39,582 bases of DNA, taken from Microbacteriaceae bacterium X2B. Lineage in GTDB: Bacteria; Actinomycetota; Actinomycetes; Actinomycetales; Microbacteriaceae. Below, piece by piece: positions 33,193 through 39,582 of this stretch. The translations under genes were made by a program, and so were the position numbers. The notes beneath the pieces were generated by a model, which saw only the letters and a list, made by a program, of their open reading frames with translations, did no database searches and had not been told where the DNA came from. The stretch covers positions 1-39,582 of the forward strand of contig SCPB01000021.1 in the NCBI GenBank assembly GCA_005502445.1, given 5' to 3'. The first letter of the stretch is position 1, and every line of letters begins with the position of its first letter.

Positions 33193-34316
33193 TCCGCCAC
33201 CTCCCCGATGCTGCGCAGGTACGCGGCCTGCTGCGAGCGCTGACGGGCGAGCGGCGCATGAGGCTCGGCGTACACGTTGTCGAACACCGACAGCGGGGCG
33301 GGGTTCTCGAGCGCGACGCACCCGGCCCGGAACTCGGCGGCGACCTCGTTCGCGCGGTCGGCGATGGATGCGGCGAGCGCCTCGGTCAGCACGCCCCGTT
33401 CGCGCAGATGGGCCTCCACCCGCCCGATCGGGTCTTTCGCGGCCCACTCCTCGCGCTGCAGGGGGTCGACGTAGCGCGTGGGGTCGTCAGAGGTCGTGTG
33501 CGGGCCCATGCGGTAGGTGACGGCCTCGATGAAGGTCGGCCCCTCGCCCCCGTGGGCGCGCTCGAGGGCGCGGCGCGTCGCCGCGATGACCGCGAGCACG
33601 TCGTTGCCGTCGACGCGGATGCTCGGAATGCCGAACCCGGGCGCGCGCTCGGCGATCGGCCGCTGCGCCTGCAGCCCGACGGGCTCGCTGATCGCCCACT
33701 GGTTGTTCTGGCAGAAGAACACGACGGGCGCGTGGAAGGAGGCCGCGAAGACGAGCGCCTCGTTGACGTCGCCCTGCGTCGTCGCGCCGTCGCCGAAATA
33801 GGTGATCGTCGCCGAGTCGACGCCATCGCGCAGGCAGCCGACCGCGTAGCCGACCGCGTGCAGGGTCTGCGCGCCGATCACGATCGCCGGGGTGGCCATG
33901 TTGACCGTGTGCGGGTCCCAGCCCGACTGGGCGGTCCCGCGCCAGACCTTCACGATGTCGGGCAACCGCACGCCACGGCAGTAGGCGACGGCGTTCTCGC
34001 GATAGCTCGAGAAGACGAAGTCGTCGGGGCGCAGGGTGCGGGCCGAGCCGACCTGGGCGGCCTCCTGGCCGAGCAGCGGCGGCCACAGGCCGAGCTGGCC
34101 CTGGCGCTGCAGCGCCGTGGCCTCGACGTCGAGGCGCCGCACGATCACGAGGTCCTCGTAGAGGCTCGCGAGCTGATCGCCCGTGACGTCGGCCACGTAC
34201 GGATCGTAGAGCGGGTCGCTGACGCGGTTGCCCTCGGGGTCGAGCAGTTGCACGAGTTCGCCCGGCGGGCTCGGCAGCACCGTCTCGATGCCGTCGTCGG
34301 ACACTGTTGTACGCAT
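33189..34316 (-). CDS. bkdA: Branched-chain 2-oxo acid dehydrogenase E1 alpha
   Basis: A 375-residue E1 alpha chain. The thiamine-diphosphate motif is FGDGATTQGDVNEALVFAASFHAPVVFFCQNN (GDG...NN). The N-terminal part has RRLDVEATALQRQGQLGLWPPLLGQEAAQ, and the phosphorylation-loop region is YRMGPHTTSDDPTRY, as in BCKDH rather than PDH. With bkdB it decarboxylates the keto acids of Leu, Ile and Val and passes the acyl group to E2. The ATG at 34316 follows GGAGAAG; an upstream ATG at 34373 has no such site. First gene of bkdABC, with a leader of about 110 nt from the promoter at 34433-34461. Confidence 0.93.
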   Translation of the reverse strand: MRTTVSDDGIETVLPSPPGELVQLLDPEGNRVSDPLYDPYVADVTGDQLASLYEDLVIVRRLDVEATALQRQGQLGLWPPLLGQEAAQVGSARTLRPDDFVFSSYRENAVAYCRGVRLPDIVKVWRGTAQSGWDPHTVNMATPAIVIGAQTLHAVGYAVGCLRDGVDSATITYFGDGATTQGDVNEALVFAASFHAPVVFFCQNNQWAISEPVGLQAQRPIAERAPGFGIPSIRVDGNDVLAVIAATRRALERAHGGEGPTFIEAVTYRMGPHTTSDDPTRYVDPLQREEWAAKDPIGRVEAHLRERGVLTEALAASIADRANEVAAEFRAGCVALENPAPLSVFDNVYAEPHAPLARQRSQQAAYLRSIGEVAE

Positions 34317-34418
34317 CGCTTCTCCGATCCGCCGCGCCGCCAGCGGGTGAGCCGGTGGGCGGACGATCCTCACAGTCGTCGGCCGGTAGACCGCATGACT
34401 GATCCGGGCGACATTGCC

Positions 34419-34432
34419 CGGAGTTGACTCCG
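34419..34432. promoter_or_regulatory. CGGAGT-N2-ACTCCG palindrome at the bkd transcription start
   Basis: CGGAGTTGACTCCG is a perfect inverted repeat with a 2-bp centre. It directly follows the -10 box of the bkd promoter and covers the expected start point near 34426, a place where a repressor would act. No regulator gene next to bkdA is seen. Confidence 0.5.
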
Positions 34433-34461
34433 ACGGTAGCCAGCGTGCGGCGCGTTGACAA
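34433..34461 (-). promoter_or_regulatory. Promoter of bkdABC
   Basis: On the minus strand TTGTCA (34461-34456) and TACCGT (34438-34433) are separated by exactly 17 bp, a good sigma-70-type arrangement. The expected start is near 34426, about 110 nt before the bkdA ATG. Confidence 0.6.
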
Positions 34462-34517
34462 GGGCGACCCGCCGCAGCCTGTGACGAGCCCGGGCGCGAA
34501 CGAGCACGAAGCGCGAC

Positions 34518-35186
34518 TCAGCGCGAGAGCGACCAGCCGGCCTGCTTGACGAGAACGTGCCCGCGCTCGGTCGACAACCGCAGCCACGATCCGGAGGCGA
34601 ACTGCTCGACGGGGTCGTCGCCGAGGAACCCGAGGCTCAGCGCCGCGAAGGCGACACCGGCCGGCACGTGGTCGAGTCCGTCGATGGGCCGACCCCAGAC
34701 CTCGCTGCGCACGCGGTGCACGAGCTCGGCGCCGAGCCCCTCGGGCACCGCCTCGGCGATCTCGTCGATGCCCGCGCGCGCGGTGGATTCCAGCAGCGCC
34801 GCCTCGATCGGCTGCATACGCTGCCAGCCGCCGCGGGGCGGCGAGATCGCCGCCCACACCACGGTGTTGACGGATGTCGGCATCGCGATGGGGATGCCGC
34901 CCTCCGTCGCAGAGGCGAGCGCGGCATCCACGCGCGCCTGCAGCGATCGCAACGGCACGACGACATCGACGTCGTCGCCGCTCGCCTCGAGGGTGCGCAG
35001 TCCGAGAACGGTGGGGCCGCGGTCGAGCAGACCGCGAGGGTGGATGACCGCGACGTAGACGGCGAGCACGCCCGAGTCGATGATGAGCCGCACGGCGGCG
35101 CCCTCGTCGAGGCGCGCGGCACGCCCGAGCATGACCTGCAGGTCGTGCCCGGCGGTCGCGTCGGGAAGGGTGAAGACGCTCGACAT
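34518..35186 (-). CDS. Conserved hypothetical protein
   Basis: A 222-residue protein that I do not recognise. It is soluble, with no signal peptide or membrane segment. The N-terminal half has beta-rich stretches (AAVRLIIDSGVLAVYVAVIHP, DVDVVVPLRSLQARVDAAL), then a Pro/Gly loop (ISPPRGGWQRM). The second half is helical, and the end is a Trp/Arg-rich strand pair (SWLRLSTERGHVLVKQAGW). There is no Cys and no obvious catalytic motif. The ATG at 35186 lies 8 nt after a TAGTCT box shared, in overlapping form, with the divergent thioesterase promoter. Codon use matches the flanks, so it is a resident gene. Confidence 0.75.
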   Translation of the reverse strand: MSSVFTLPDATAGHDLQVMLGRAARLDEGAAVRLIIDSGVLAVYVAVIHPRGLLDRGPTVLGLRTLEASGDDVDVVVPLRSLQARVDAALASATEGGIPIAMPTSVNTVVWAAISPPRGGWQRMQPIEAALLESTARAGIDEIAEAVPEGLGAELVHRVRSEVWGRPIDGLDHVPAGVAFAALSLGFLGDDPVEQFASGSWLRLSTERGHVLVKQAGWSLSR

Positions 35187-35193
35187 CGATCCC

Positions 35194-35200
35194 TAGACTA
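35194..35200. promoter_or_regulatory. Overlapping back-to-back -10 boxes of two divergent leaderless genes
   Basis: TAGACT (35194-35199, plus) ends 6 nt before the thioesterase GTG. TAGTCT (35200-35195, minus) ends 8 nt before the hypothetical-protein ATG. The two hexamers share five base pairs, so only one strand can be opened by polymerase at a time. Confidence 0.6.
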
Positions 35201-35205
35201 CGGGC

Positions 35206-36087
35206 GTGACCGATGAGACCGCCCCTCCCGATCCCGTCGCCGCGATGCTGCAGGCGCTCACCCTGACCGACACGGGCGCGCGCACGACCGAGGACATCTT
35301 CACCGCCCCCAGCCAGTGGATGCCGCAGGGCCGCGTCTTCGGCGGGCAGGTCATGGCGCAATCGGTGCTCGCGGCGATCCGCACGGTCGAGGGCGACCGA
35401 TTCATCCACTCGATGCACGGCTACTTCCTGCGGCCCGGCGACGTGAACCTGCCGATCACGTTCTCGGTCGACCGCATCCACGACGGGCGCTCGTTCTCGA
35501 CGCGGCGGACCCAGGCGTTCCAGAACGGCGTGCCGATCCTGTCGATGATCGCGTCGTTCCAGGACGTCGACCCGGGGCTCGACCACCAGGCGACGATGCC
35601 GGAGGGCATCCCCCAGCCGGAGGACCTGCCGAGCGCCTCCGAGGTGCTGCACGAGCTCGACCACCCCGTCGCGAAGTTCTGGGCGACCGAACGCCCCTTC
35701 GACCTGCGGCATGCGAACGGCCACATCTACTTCGGCGGCGACCGCGAGCCCGTGGCCCGGCAGGCCGTGTGGCTGCGCGCGCTCTCGCCGCTGCCCGACG
35801 ACGAGAACCTGCATCGCGCCGCTCTCGCCTACGCGAGCGACTACTCGCTGCTCGAGCCGATCCTGCGCCGCCACGGCGCCTCCTGGGCGACGCCCGGGCT
35901 CAAGATGGCGAGCCTCGACCACGCGATGTGGTGGCACCGCTTCGCGCGCGTCGACGACTGGCTCTGCTACGTGCAGGAGTCGCCCACCGCGATCGGCGGC
36001 CGCGGGCTGTCGATGGGGCGCATCTTCACGCGCGACGGCGTGCTCGTCGCGAGCGTCGCGCAAGAGGGCATGGTGCGCCTGCCCTGA
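35206..36087 (+). CDS. tesB: Acyl-CoA thioesterase II (TesB family)
   Basis: A 293-residue double-hotdog thioesterase that hydrolyses acyl-CoA to free acid and CoA. The TesB pattern is clear: GRVFGGQVMAQSVLAA, IHSMHGYFLRPGDVNLPITFSVDRIHDGRSFSTRRTQAFQ in the first hotdog, and MASLDHAMWWHRF, with the catalytic Asp, then SPTAIGGRGLSMGRIF in the second. The length is standard. The start is GTG at 35206, leaderless. Its position after the branched-chain acyl-CoA clusters suggests, but does not prove, CoA release from dead-end acyl-CoAs. Confidence 0.93.
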   Translation: MTDETAPPDPVAAMLQALTLTDTGARTTEDIFTAPSQWMPQGRVFGGQVMAQSVLAAIRTVEGDRFIHSMHGYFLRPGDVNLPITFSVDRIHDGRSFSTRRTQAFQNGVPILSMIASFQDVDPGLDHQATMPEGIPQPEDLPSASEVLHELDHPVAKFWATERPFDLRHANGHIYFGGDREPVARQAVWLRALSPLPDDENLHRAALAYASDYSLLEPILRRHGASWATPGLKMASLDHAMWWHRFARVDDWLCYVQESPTAIGGRGLSMGRIFTRDGVLVASVAQEGMVRLP

Positions 36088-36088
36088 G

Positions 36089-36094
36089 TAGCAT
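36089..36094 (+). promoter_or_regulatory. -10 box of the DUF1003 gene (leaderless)
   Basis: TAGCAT begins two bases after the thioesterase stop and ends 6 nt before the ATG at 36101. No ribosome site is present. Confidence 0.5.
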
Positions 36095-36100
36095 CGGGCC

Positions 36101-36547
36101 ATGAGCCTCTCCAGCGCCCGACCGACACCGCCTCGCACCTGGCATCAAGAGGGGCGAGAGAGGTTGACCCGAGGGGAGCGGGCGGCCGACGCCCTGCGCA
36201 ACTCGATGGGCAGCTGGACGTTCGTCGGCTCGTTCCTGGTGTTCATGGTCGCCTGGGCCACCGTGAACTCGTTCGCGTTCGCCTGGGATCCCTACCCGTT
36301 CATCCTGCTGAACCTCTTCCTGAGCATGCTCGCCGGCCTCCAGGGGGCGATCCTCCTCATCGCCGCGAAAAGGCAGGACAGCATCGCGGCGGCGCTCGCG
36401 CAGCACGACTTCGACACGAATCTCGCCGCGAAAGCCGACATCGAGGCCGTCTTGGAGATCAACAATCGCCAGACGGCGATGATCGCCGAACTTCACGAGA
36501 TCCTGAGTCGGCTCGACGCGGGCCGATCTGCGGACTCCGCGTCGTAG
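36101..36547 (+). CDS. DUF1003 membrane protein
   Basis: A 148-residue membrane protein of the DUF1003 family. The hallmark is the pair of membrane helices at about 38-60 and 66-88, with the signature AWDPYPFILLNLFLSMLAGLQG and then ILLIAAKRQD. The C-terminal 55 residues are a cytoplasmic helix, likely a coiled coil (LAAKADIEAVLEINNRQTAMIAELHEIL). No function is established for the family. Start at 36101, 14 bp after the thioesterase stop but with its own promoter box. Confidence 0.88.
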   Translation: MSLSSARPTPPRTWHQEGRERLTRGERAADALRNSMGSWTFVGSFLVFMVAWATVNSFAFAWDPYPFILLNLFLSMLAGLQGAILLIAAKRQDSIAAALAQHDFDTNLAAKADIEAVLEINNRQTAMIAELHEILSRLDAGRSADSAS

Positions 36548-36568
36548 GCAGGCGCCGAAAGAACGGCG

Positions 36569-37000
36569 CTACGCCGGTGCGCGCGGCGAGAGATGCTCGT
36601 GCACGGCGAGCCAGCGACCGTCGCGCAGCGCGAACACGATCGATTCGCGCTCGGCCACGTCGTCGACCGAACCGCCGAGCTCGATGCGCGAGTCGACGGA
36701 ATGCGTGAAGATCGCCGTGTCGCCGAGCAGTTGCACCCGGCGGTCGCTCGAGCGGCAGCCGTGCACGCGGAAGCCGTCCTCGCGCTCCCACTGCGCCCAC
36801 AGCTCCTCGTATTCGGCGCGGCTCTCGAGCCGGCGATCGGCGGTGTGGAAGACGAAGGTCGCGTCGGGCGTGAAGCCCGCGAAGTAGGACGCCGTGCGGT
36901 GGTGGCCGAAGTCGTCGACGATCGCGTCGGCCGCCGCGAGCACCGCGGCGACGACGGCCTCGTCGGCCGCGGCCGCCGCCGGCCCGCCCGCCGCGCTCAC
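36569..37000 (-). CDS. SnoaL/NTF2-like protein
   Basis: A 143-residue protein with the nuclear-transport-factor-2-like cone fold (SnoaL-like). It has an Ala-rich N-terminal helix, then [32 protein letters not shown], and two final strands [15 protein letters not shown] and [23 protein letters not shown]. Such domains bind small ligands or act as minor hydrolases or isomerases; the role is unknown. The GTG at 37000 overlaps the stop of the ureohydrolase gene (GTGA), so the two are coupled, suggesting a shared pathway. Confidence 0.85.
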   Translation of the reverse strand: MSAAGGPAAAAADEAVVAAVLAAADAIVDDFGHHRTASYFAGFTPDATFVFHTADRRLESRAEYEELWAQWEREDGFRVHGCRSSDRRVQLLGDTAIFTHSVDSRIELGGSVDDVAERESIVFALRDGRWLAVHEHLSPRAPA

Positions 37001-37974
37001 GCCGCGCTCCGTCGACGCGCCATGACCGACAGCAGCTCGTACGCCGCGTGCGAGGCCGCGATGCCCGTGATCTGAGCGTGGTCGTAGGCGGGCGCGACCT
37101 CGACGATGTCGGCGCCGACGAGGTTCACGTCGGCGAATCCGCGCAGCACCGCGAGCAGTTCGCGGCTCGTGAAGCCGCCCGCCTCGGGCGTTCCCGTCCC
37201 GGGCGCGAAGGCGGGATCGAGCACGTCGATGTCGATCGAGACGTAGACGGGGCGATTCCCCACCCGGGCGCGCATGCGCTCGATGACGCCGGGAACGCCG
37301 AGGGCATCCATCTCGGTCGCGTGCACGATCTGGAAGCCCAGGTCGCCGTCCGCGGTGAGGTCGTCGGCCGTGTACAGCGGACCGCGGATCCCTACGTGCA
37401 GGCACGAGTCCTGCGCGAGCAGCCCCTCCTCCGCAGCGCGCCGGAACGGCGTTCCGTGCGTGTAGTCGGCGCCGAAATAGGAGTCCCAGGTGTCGAGGTG
37501 GGCGTCGAAGTGCACGACCGCGATCGGCCCGTGGACGGCGTGCATCGCGCGCAGCAGCGGCAGCGCGATCGTGTGGTCGCCGCCGAGCGTGAGCAGCTGG
37601 GCGCCCTCGGCGAGCACCCGGGCGGCGTGCCGCTCGATGCTGCCCAGGGCCTCGTCGATCGAGAACGGGTTGACGGCGATGTCGCCGCCGTCGACGACCT
37701 GCTGCGCCGCGAACGGCGCGACATCCTGCGCCGGGTTGTACGGGCGCAGCAGGCGCGACGACTCGCGGATGTGCGCGGGCCCGAACCGCGCGCCCGGGCG
37801 GTAGCTGACCCCCGAATCGAACGGAACACCCAGCACGACGACGTCGGCGCGGTCGATCTCGTCCCAGCGCGGCAGCCGCGCGAACGTCGCCGCCCCCCCG
37901 TAGCGCGGCACCTGGGTCGCGTCGACCTGGCCGAGGTTGCCGTTCTCGGTCACGCGGGGCGTGCGCTGCTCCAC
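36997..37974 (-). CDS. Agmatinase-family ureohydrolase
   Basis: A 325-residue manganese (or nickel) ureohydrolase that splits urea from a guanidino compound. Metal ligands are all present: His134 (GGDHTI), Asp157, His159 and Asp161 (HFDAHLD), Asp248 and Asp250 ([19 protein letters not shown]). The length and [13 protein letters not shown] follow agmatinase and guanidinobutyrase rather than arginase. The substrate may be agmatine, guanidinobutyrate or a similar guanidine; the NCS1 permease just upstream and the coupled NTF2-like gene suggest an imported nitrogen source. ATG at 37974, with GGAGGCT before it. No urease or urea transporter is in the window. Confidence 0.9.
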   Translation of the reverse strand: MEQRTPRVTENGNLGQVDATQVPRYGGAATFARLPRWDEIDRADVVVLGVPFDSGVSYRPGARFGPAHIRESSRLLRPYNPAQDVAPFAAQQVVDGGDIAVNPFSIDEALGSIERHAARVLAEGAQLLTLGGDHTIALPLLRAMHAVHGPIAVVHFDAHLDTWDSYFGADYTHGTPFRRAAEEGLLAQDSCLHVGIRGPLYTADDLTADGDLGFQIVHATEMDALGVPGVIERMRARVGNRPVYVSIDIDVLDPAFAPGTGTPEAGGFTSRELLAVLRGFADVNLVGADIVEVAPAYDHAQITGIAASHAAYELLSVMARRRSAA

Positions 37975-38071
37975 GAGGAGCCTCCTTCGTCGTTCGCGGT
38001 GAGTGCGGGATGCCCGGGGCGAGCGGGCAGGATGCCGGGGGCGGTCTGCTGGCCCGCCCCGGGCATCCGGC

Positions 38072-39582
38072 TCAGCCCGCCCGGCGGGCGGCGGCCTTCG
38101 CGGCCGCCGAGCCGTGGTCGGGCTCGATCGGCTGCAGGGGGGCGTCGCGCTCGGGCACGACGCGCGGCCCCGCCGGCGGGAAGACGTAGGTCGGCTCGGG
38201 GAAGATCACGAGCGCGCCGATGTAGAGCACGGCGGCCGAGACGATCGCGACGAGCAGGCTGATGTCGACGCCGCCGGCCGCGTTGATGAACGGGCCGACG
38301 ATCACGGGCGGGTAGTTGGCGAAGAGCAGGCCGAGCACGGCCGAGGCGATCCACGCGACCATGCCGCGCCAGTTGACGCCGCCCGTGAACCAGTAGCGGC
38401 CGCCCACCTCGCCGCGGTTGAAGACCTGCAGGTCGGGGCGCGAGAACGAGCCGCGGCGCACGAAGTAGCCGATCGCCATGATGATCATCCACGGCGTGGT
38501 CGTGACGATGATCGCGCCGACGAAGGCGTTCACGGCGCCGAGGAGGTCGAAGAAGAGGCGGCCGAGCAGGATGAACAGGAACGCGATGACGCCGATGAAG
38601 ACCGTCGCCTGCACGCGCGTGAAGCGCGGGAACACCGACGAGAAGTCGAGGCCCGTGCCGTATAGCGAGGTCGAGCCGGTCGAGAGCCCGCCGATGAAGG
38701 CGACGGCCATGAGCAGCACGGCGTACCAGAGCGGCGAGGTCTGGATGAGCGCGAAGACGTAGTCGACCTCGCCCGCGACGAGCGTGGCGGTCGCGACGCC
38801 GAAGAGGAAGGGGATGAGCGTGAGGCCCTGCCCGAGCGCCGTCGCGCCGAATAGCTTGCGCGCGGGCGTCGAGGCGGGGATGTACCGCGACCAGTCGCCG
38901 AGGAAGGCGCCGAACGACACGGGGTTCGACATGACGATGAGCACCGAGAGCACGAACGTCGGCCAGAAGCCGCCGAGCGCGTAAGCGTCGGGCCCGGGGT
39001 CGTACGAGGGGTCGAATGTTCCGGCGAAGGCGACGAAGGCGAGCAGGAAGAGCACGGAGTTCGCGATGACGGCCGTCTTGTTGATGAGCAGCATGAACTG
39101 GTAGCCGTACACCACCACCACGATCACGATGAGGCCGATGATGCCGTAGATGACCGTGCGCAGGCCGACCGAGTCGGGCACGCCCGCGAGGCGGTTGAGC
39201 GCGCCGACGAGCGCGTCGCCGCCCACCCAGACCGAGATCGAGTAGAACGCGACGGCGGTCAGCAGCGACAGGAACGAGCCGACGACGCGGCCGCGCACGC
39301 CGAAGAAGGCGCCCGATGAGACCGCGTTGTTCGTGCCGGTCCTCGGCCCGAAGAGGCCCATGGGCATGAGCACGACGATTCCGAGGGCGAGGCCGACGAG
39401 CGTCGCCGCGACGGCCTGCCAGAACGACAGCCCGAGCAGGATCGGGAACGTGCCGAGCAGCACGGTCGCGAAGGTGTTGGCGCCGCCGAACTGGATGCGC
39501 ATGAGGTCGACCCACGTCGAGGTGCGGTCGGCGTCGGGCACCGTGTCGATGCCGCGCTGCTCGACCTCGGTCGCGCGCGGTC
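38072..39582 (-). CDS. NCS1-family permease (CodB/allantoin type), N-terminus outside window
   Basis: At least 503 residues of a nucleobase:cation symporter-1 transporter; the frame runs off the right edge. The visible N-terminus includes the family motif [16 protein letters not shown] upstream of the GTG at 39541, so that GTG is inside the gene and only a few residues are missing. Twelve membrane segments can be traced, starting with the cation/substrate helix [20 protein letters not shown] and [20 protein letters not shown]. Substrates of the family are cytosine, purines, allantoin or hydantoins; this cannot be settled here. It is separated from the ureohydrolase gene by 97 bp, probably the same transcription unit. 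The tail is a charged, Pro-rich stretch ([13 protein letters not shown]). Confidence 0.9.
   Translation of the reverse strand, partial: PRATEVEQRGIDTVPDADRTSTWVDLMRIQFGGANTFATVLLGTFPILLGLSFWQAVAATLVGLALGIVVLMPMGLFGPRTGTNNAVSSGAFFGVRGRVVGSFLSLLTAVAFYSISVWVGGDALVGALNRLAGVPDSVGLRTVIYGIIGLIVIVVVVYGYQFMLLINKTAVIANSVLFLLAFVAFAGTFDPSYDPGPDAYALGGFWPTFVLSVLIVMSNPVSFGAFLGDWSRYIPASTPARKLFGATALGQGLTLIPFLFGVATATLVAGEVDYVFALIQTSPLWYAVLLMAVAFIGGLSTGSTSLYGTGLDFSSVFPRFTRVQATVFIGVIAFLFILLGRLFFDLLGAVNAFVGAIIVTTTPWMIIMAIGYFVRRGSFSRPDLQVFNRGEVGGRYWFTGGVNWRGMVAWIASAVLGLLFANYPPVIVGPFINAAGGVDISLLVAIVSAAVLYIGALVIFPEPTYVFPPAGPRVVPERDAPLQPIEPDHGSAAAKAAARRAG

Overview
The window is high-GC DNA, visibly above 70% G+C over most of its length, from an actinobacterium. 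It is most likely a member of the Microbacteriaceae or a close relative. The reasons are the codon use, the actinobacterial form of PepN and of the SCO7613-type membrane protein, the leucine-degradation cluster that resembles the Mycobacterium Rv2495c-Rv2506 region, and the many start codons that lie 6-8 nt after a TAnnnT -10 box (leaderless mRNAs). No rRNA, tRNA, CRISPR array, integrase or transposase was seen. Both ends cut a gene: a giant membrane protein on the left and an NCS1 permease on the right.

Layout. 1-3.9 kb: 3' part of a very large polytopic membrane protein, then a Dps ferritin. 4.0-7.6 kb (minus): four-gene operon rpiB > Nei-type DNA glycosylase > PaiB-like flavin protein > YtcJ-like amidohydrolase, driven by a leaderless promoter at rpiB. 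7.7-9.5 kb (minus): FAD amine oxidoreductase and a small cupin, divergent from an amylosucrase (9.5-11.5 kb) across a short palindrome. 11.5-12.1 kb: Phd/VapC toxin-antitoxin pair. 12.2-16.2 kb: aminopeptidase N, MscS channel, truncated hemoglobin.

16.3-23.4 kb is an arsenate/phosphate island with lower G+C and different codon use. It has three transcription units: (i) a 58-codon internally deleted arsC followed by an intact three-helix-bundle ArsC (minus); (ii) pstS-pstC-pstA-pstB plus a PhoB-like regulator whose receiver-like domain lacks the phospho-acceptor (plus); (iii) an ArsR-family repressor followed by an ArsR::ArsC fusion (minus). A 16-bp ATAGA-N6-TCTAT operator stands before all three units: once before (i), twice before pstS, and in a weaker form before (iii). 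The pstS-proximal copy overlaps an 11-bp-period actinobacterial PHO box. This suggests that one arsenic-responsive circuit controls both arsenate reduction and high-affinity phosphate uptake. No arsenite exporter lies in the window.

23.6-34.3 kb holds a nearly complete leucine/branched-chain keto-acid pathway. bkdA-bkdB-bkdC (branched-chain keto-acid dehydrogenase E1 alpha, E1 beta, E2) is one operon. accD1-accA1-acyl-CoA dehydrogenase-MaoC hydratase-CitE-like lyase is another, divergent from a TetR regulator. Together they would take keto acids to acyl-CoA, then via 3-methylcrotonyl-CoA carboxylation and hydration to cleavage of the HMG-CoA-type product. E3 (lipoamide dehydrogenase) is not here. 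A 17-bp tandem duplication at the accA1/dehydrogenase junction has created a six-codon mini-ORF.

34.5-39.6 kb: a hypothetical protein and acyl-CoA thioesterase II transcribed divergently from overlapping -10 boxes, a DUF1003 membrane protein, then (minus) NCS1 permease > agmatinase-family ureohydrolase > SnoaL/NTF2-like protein.
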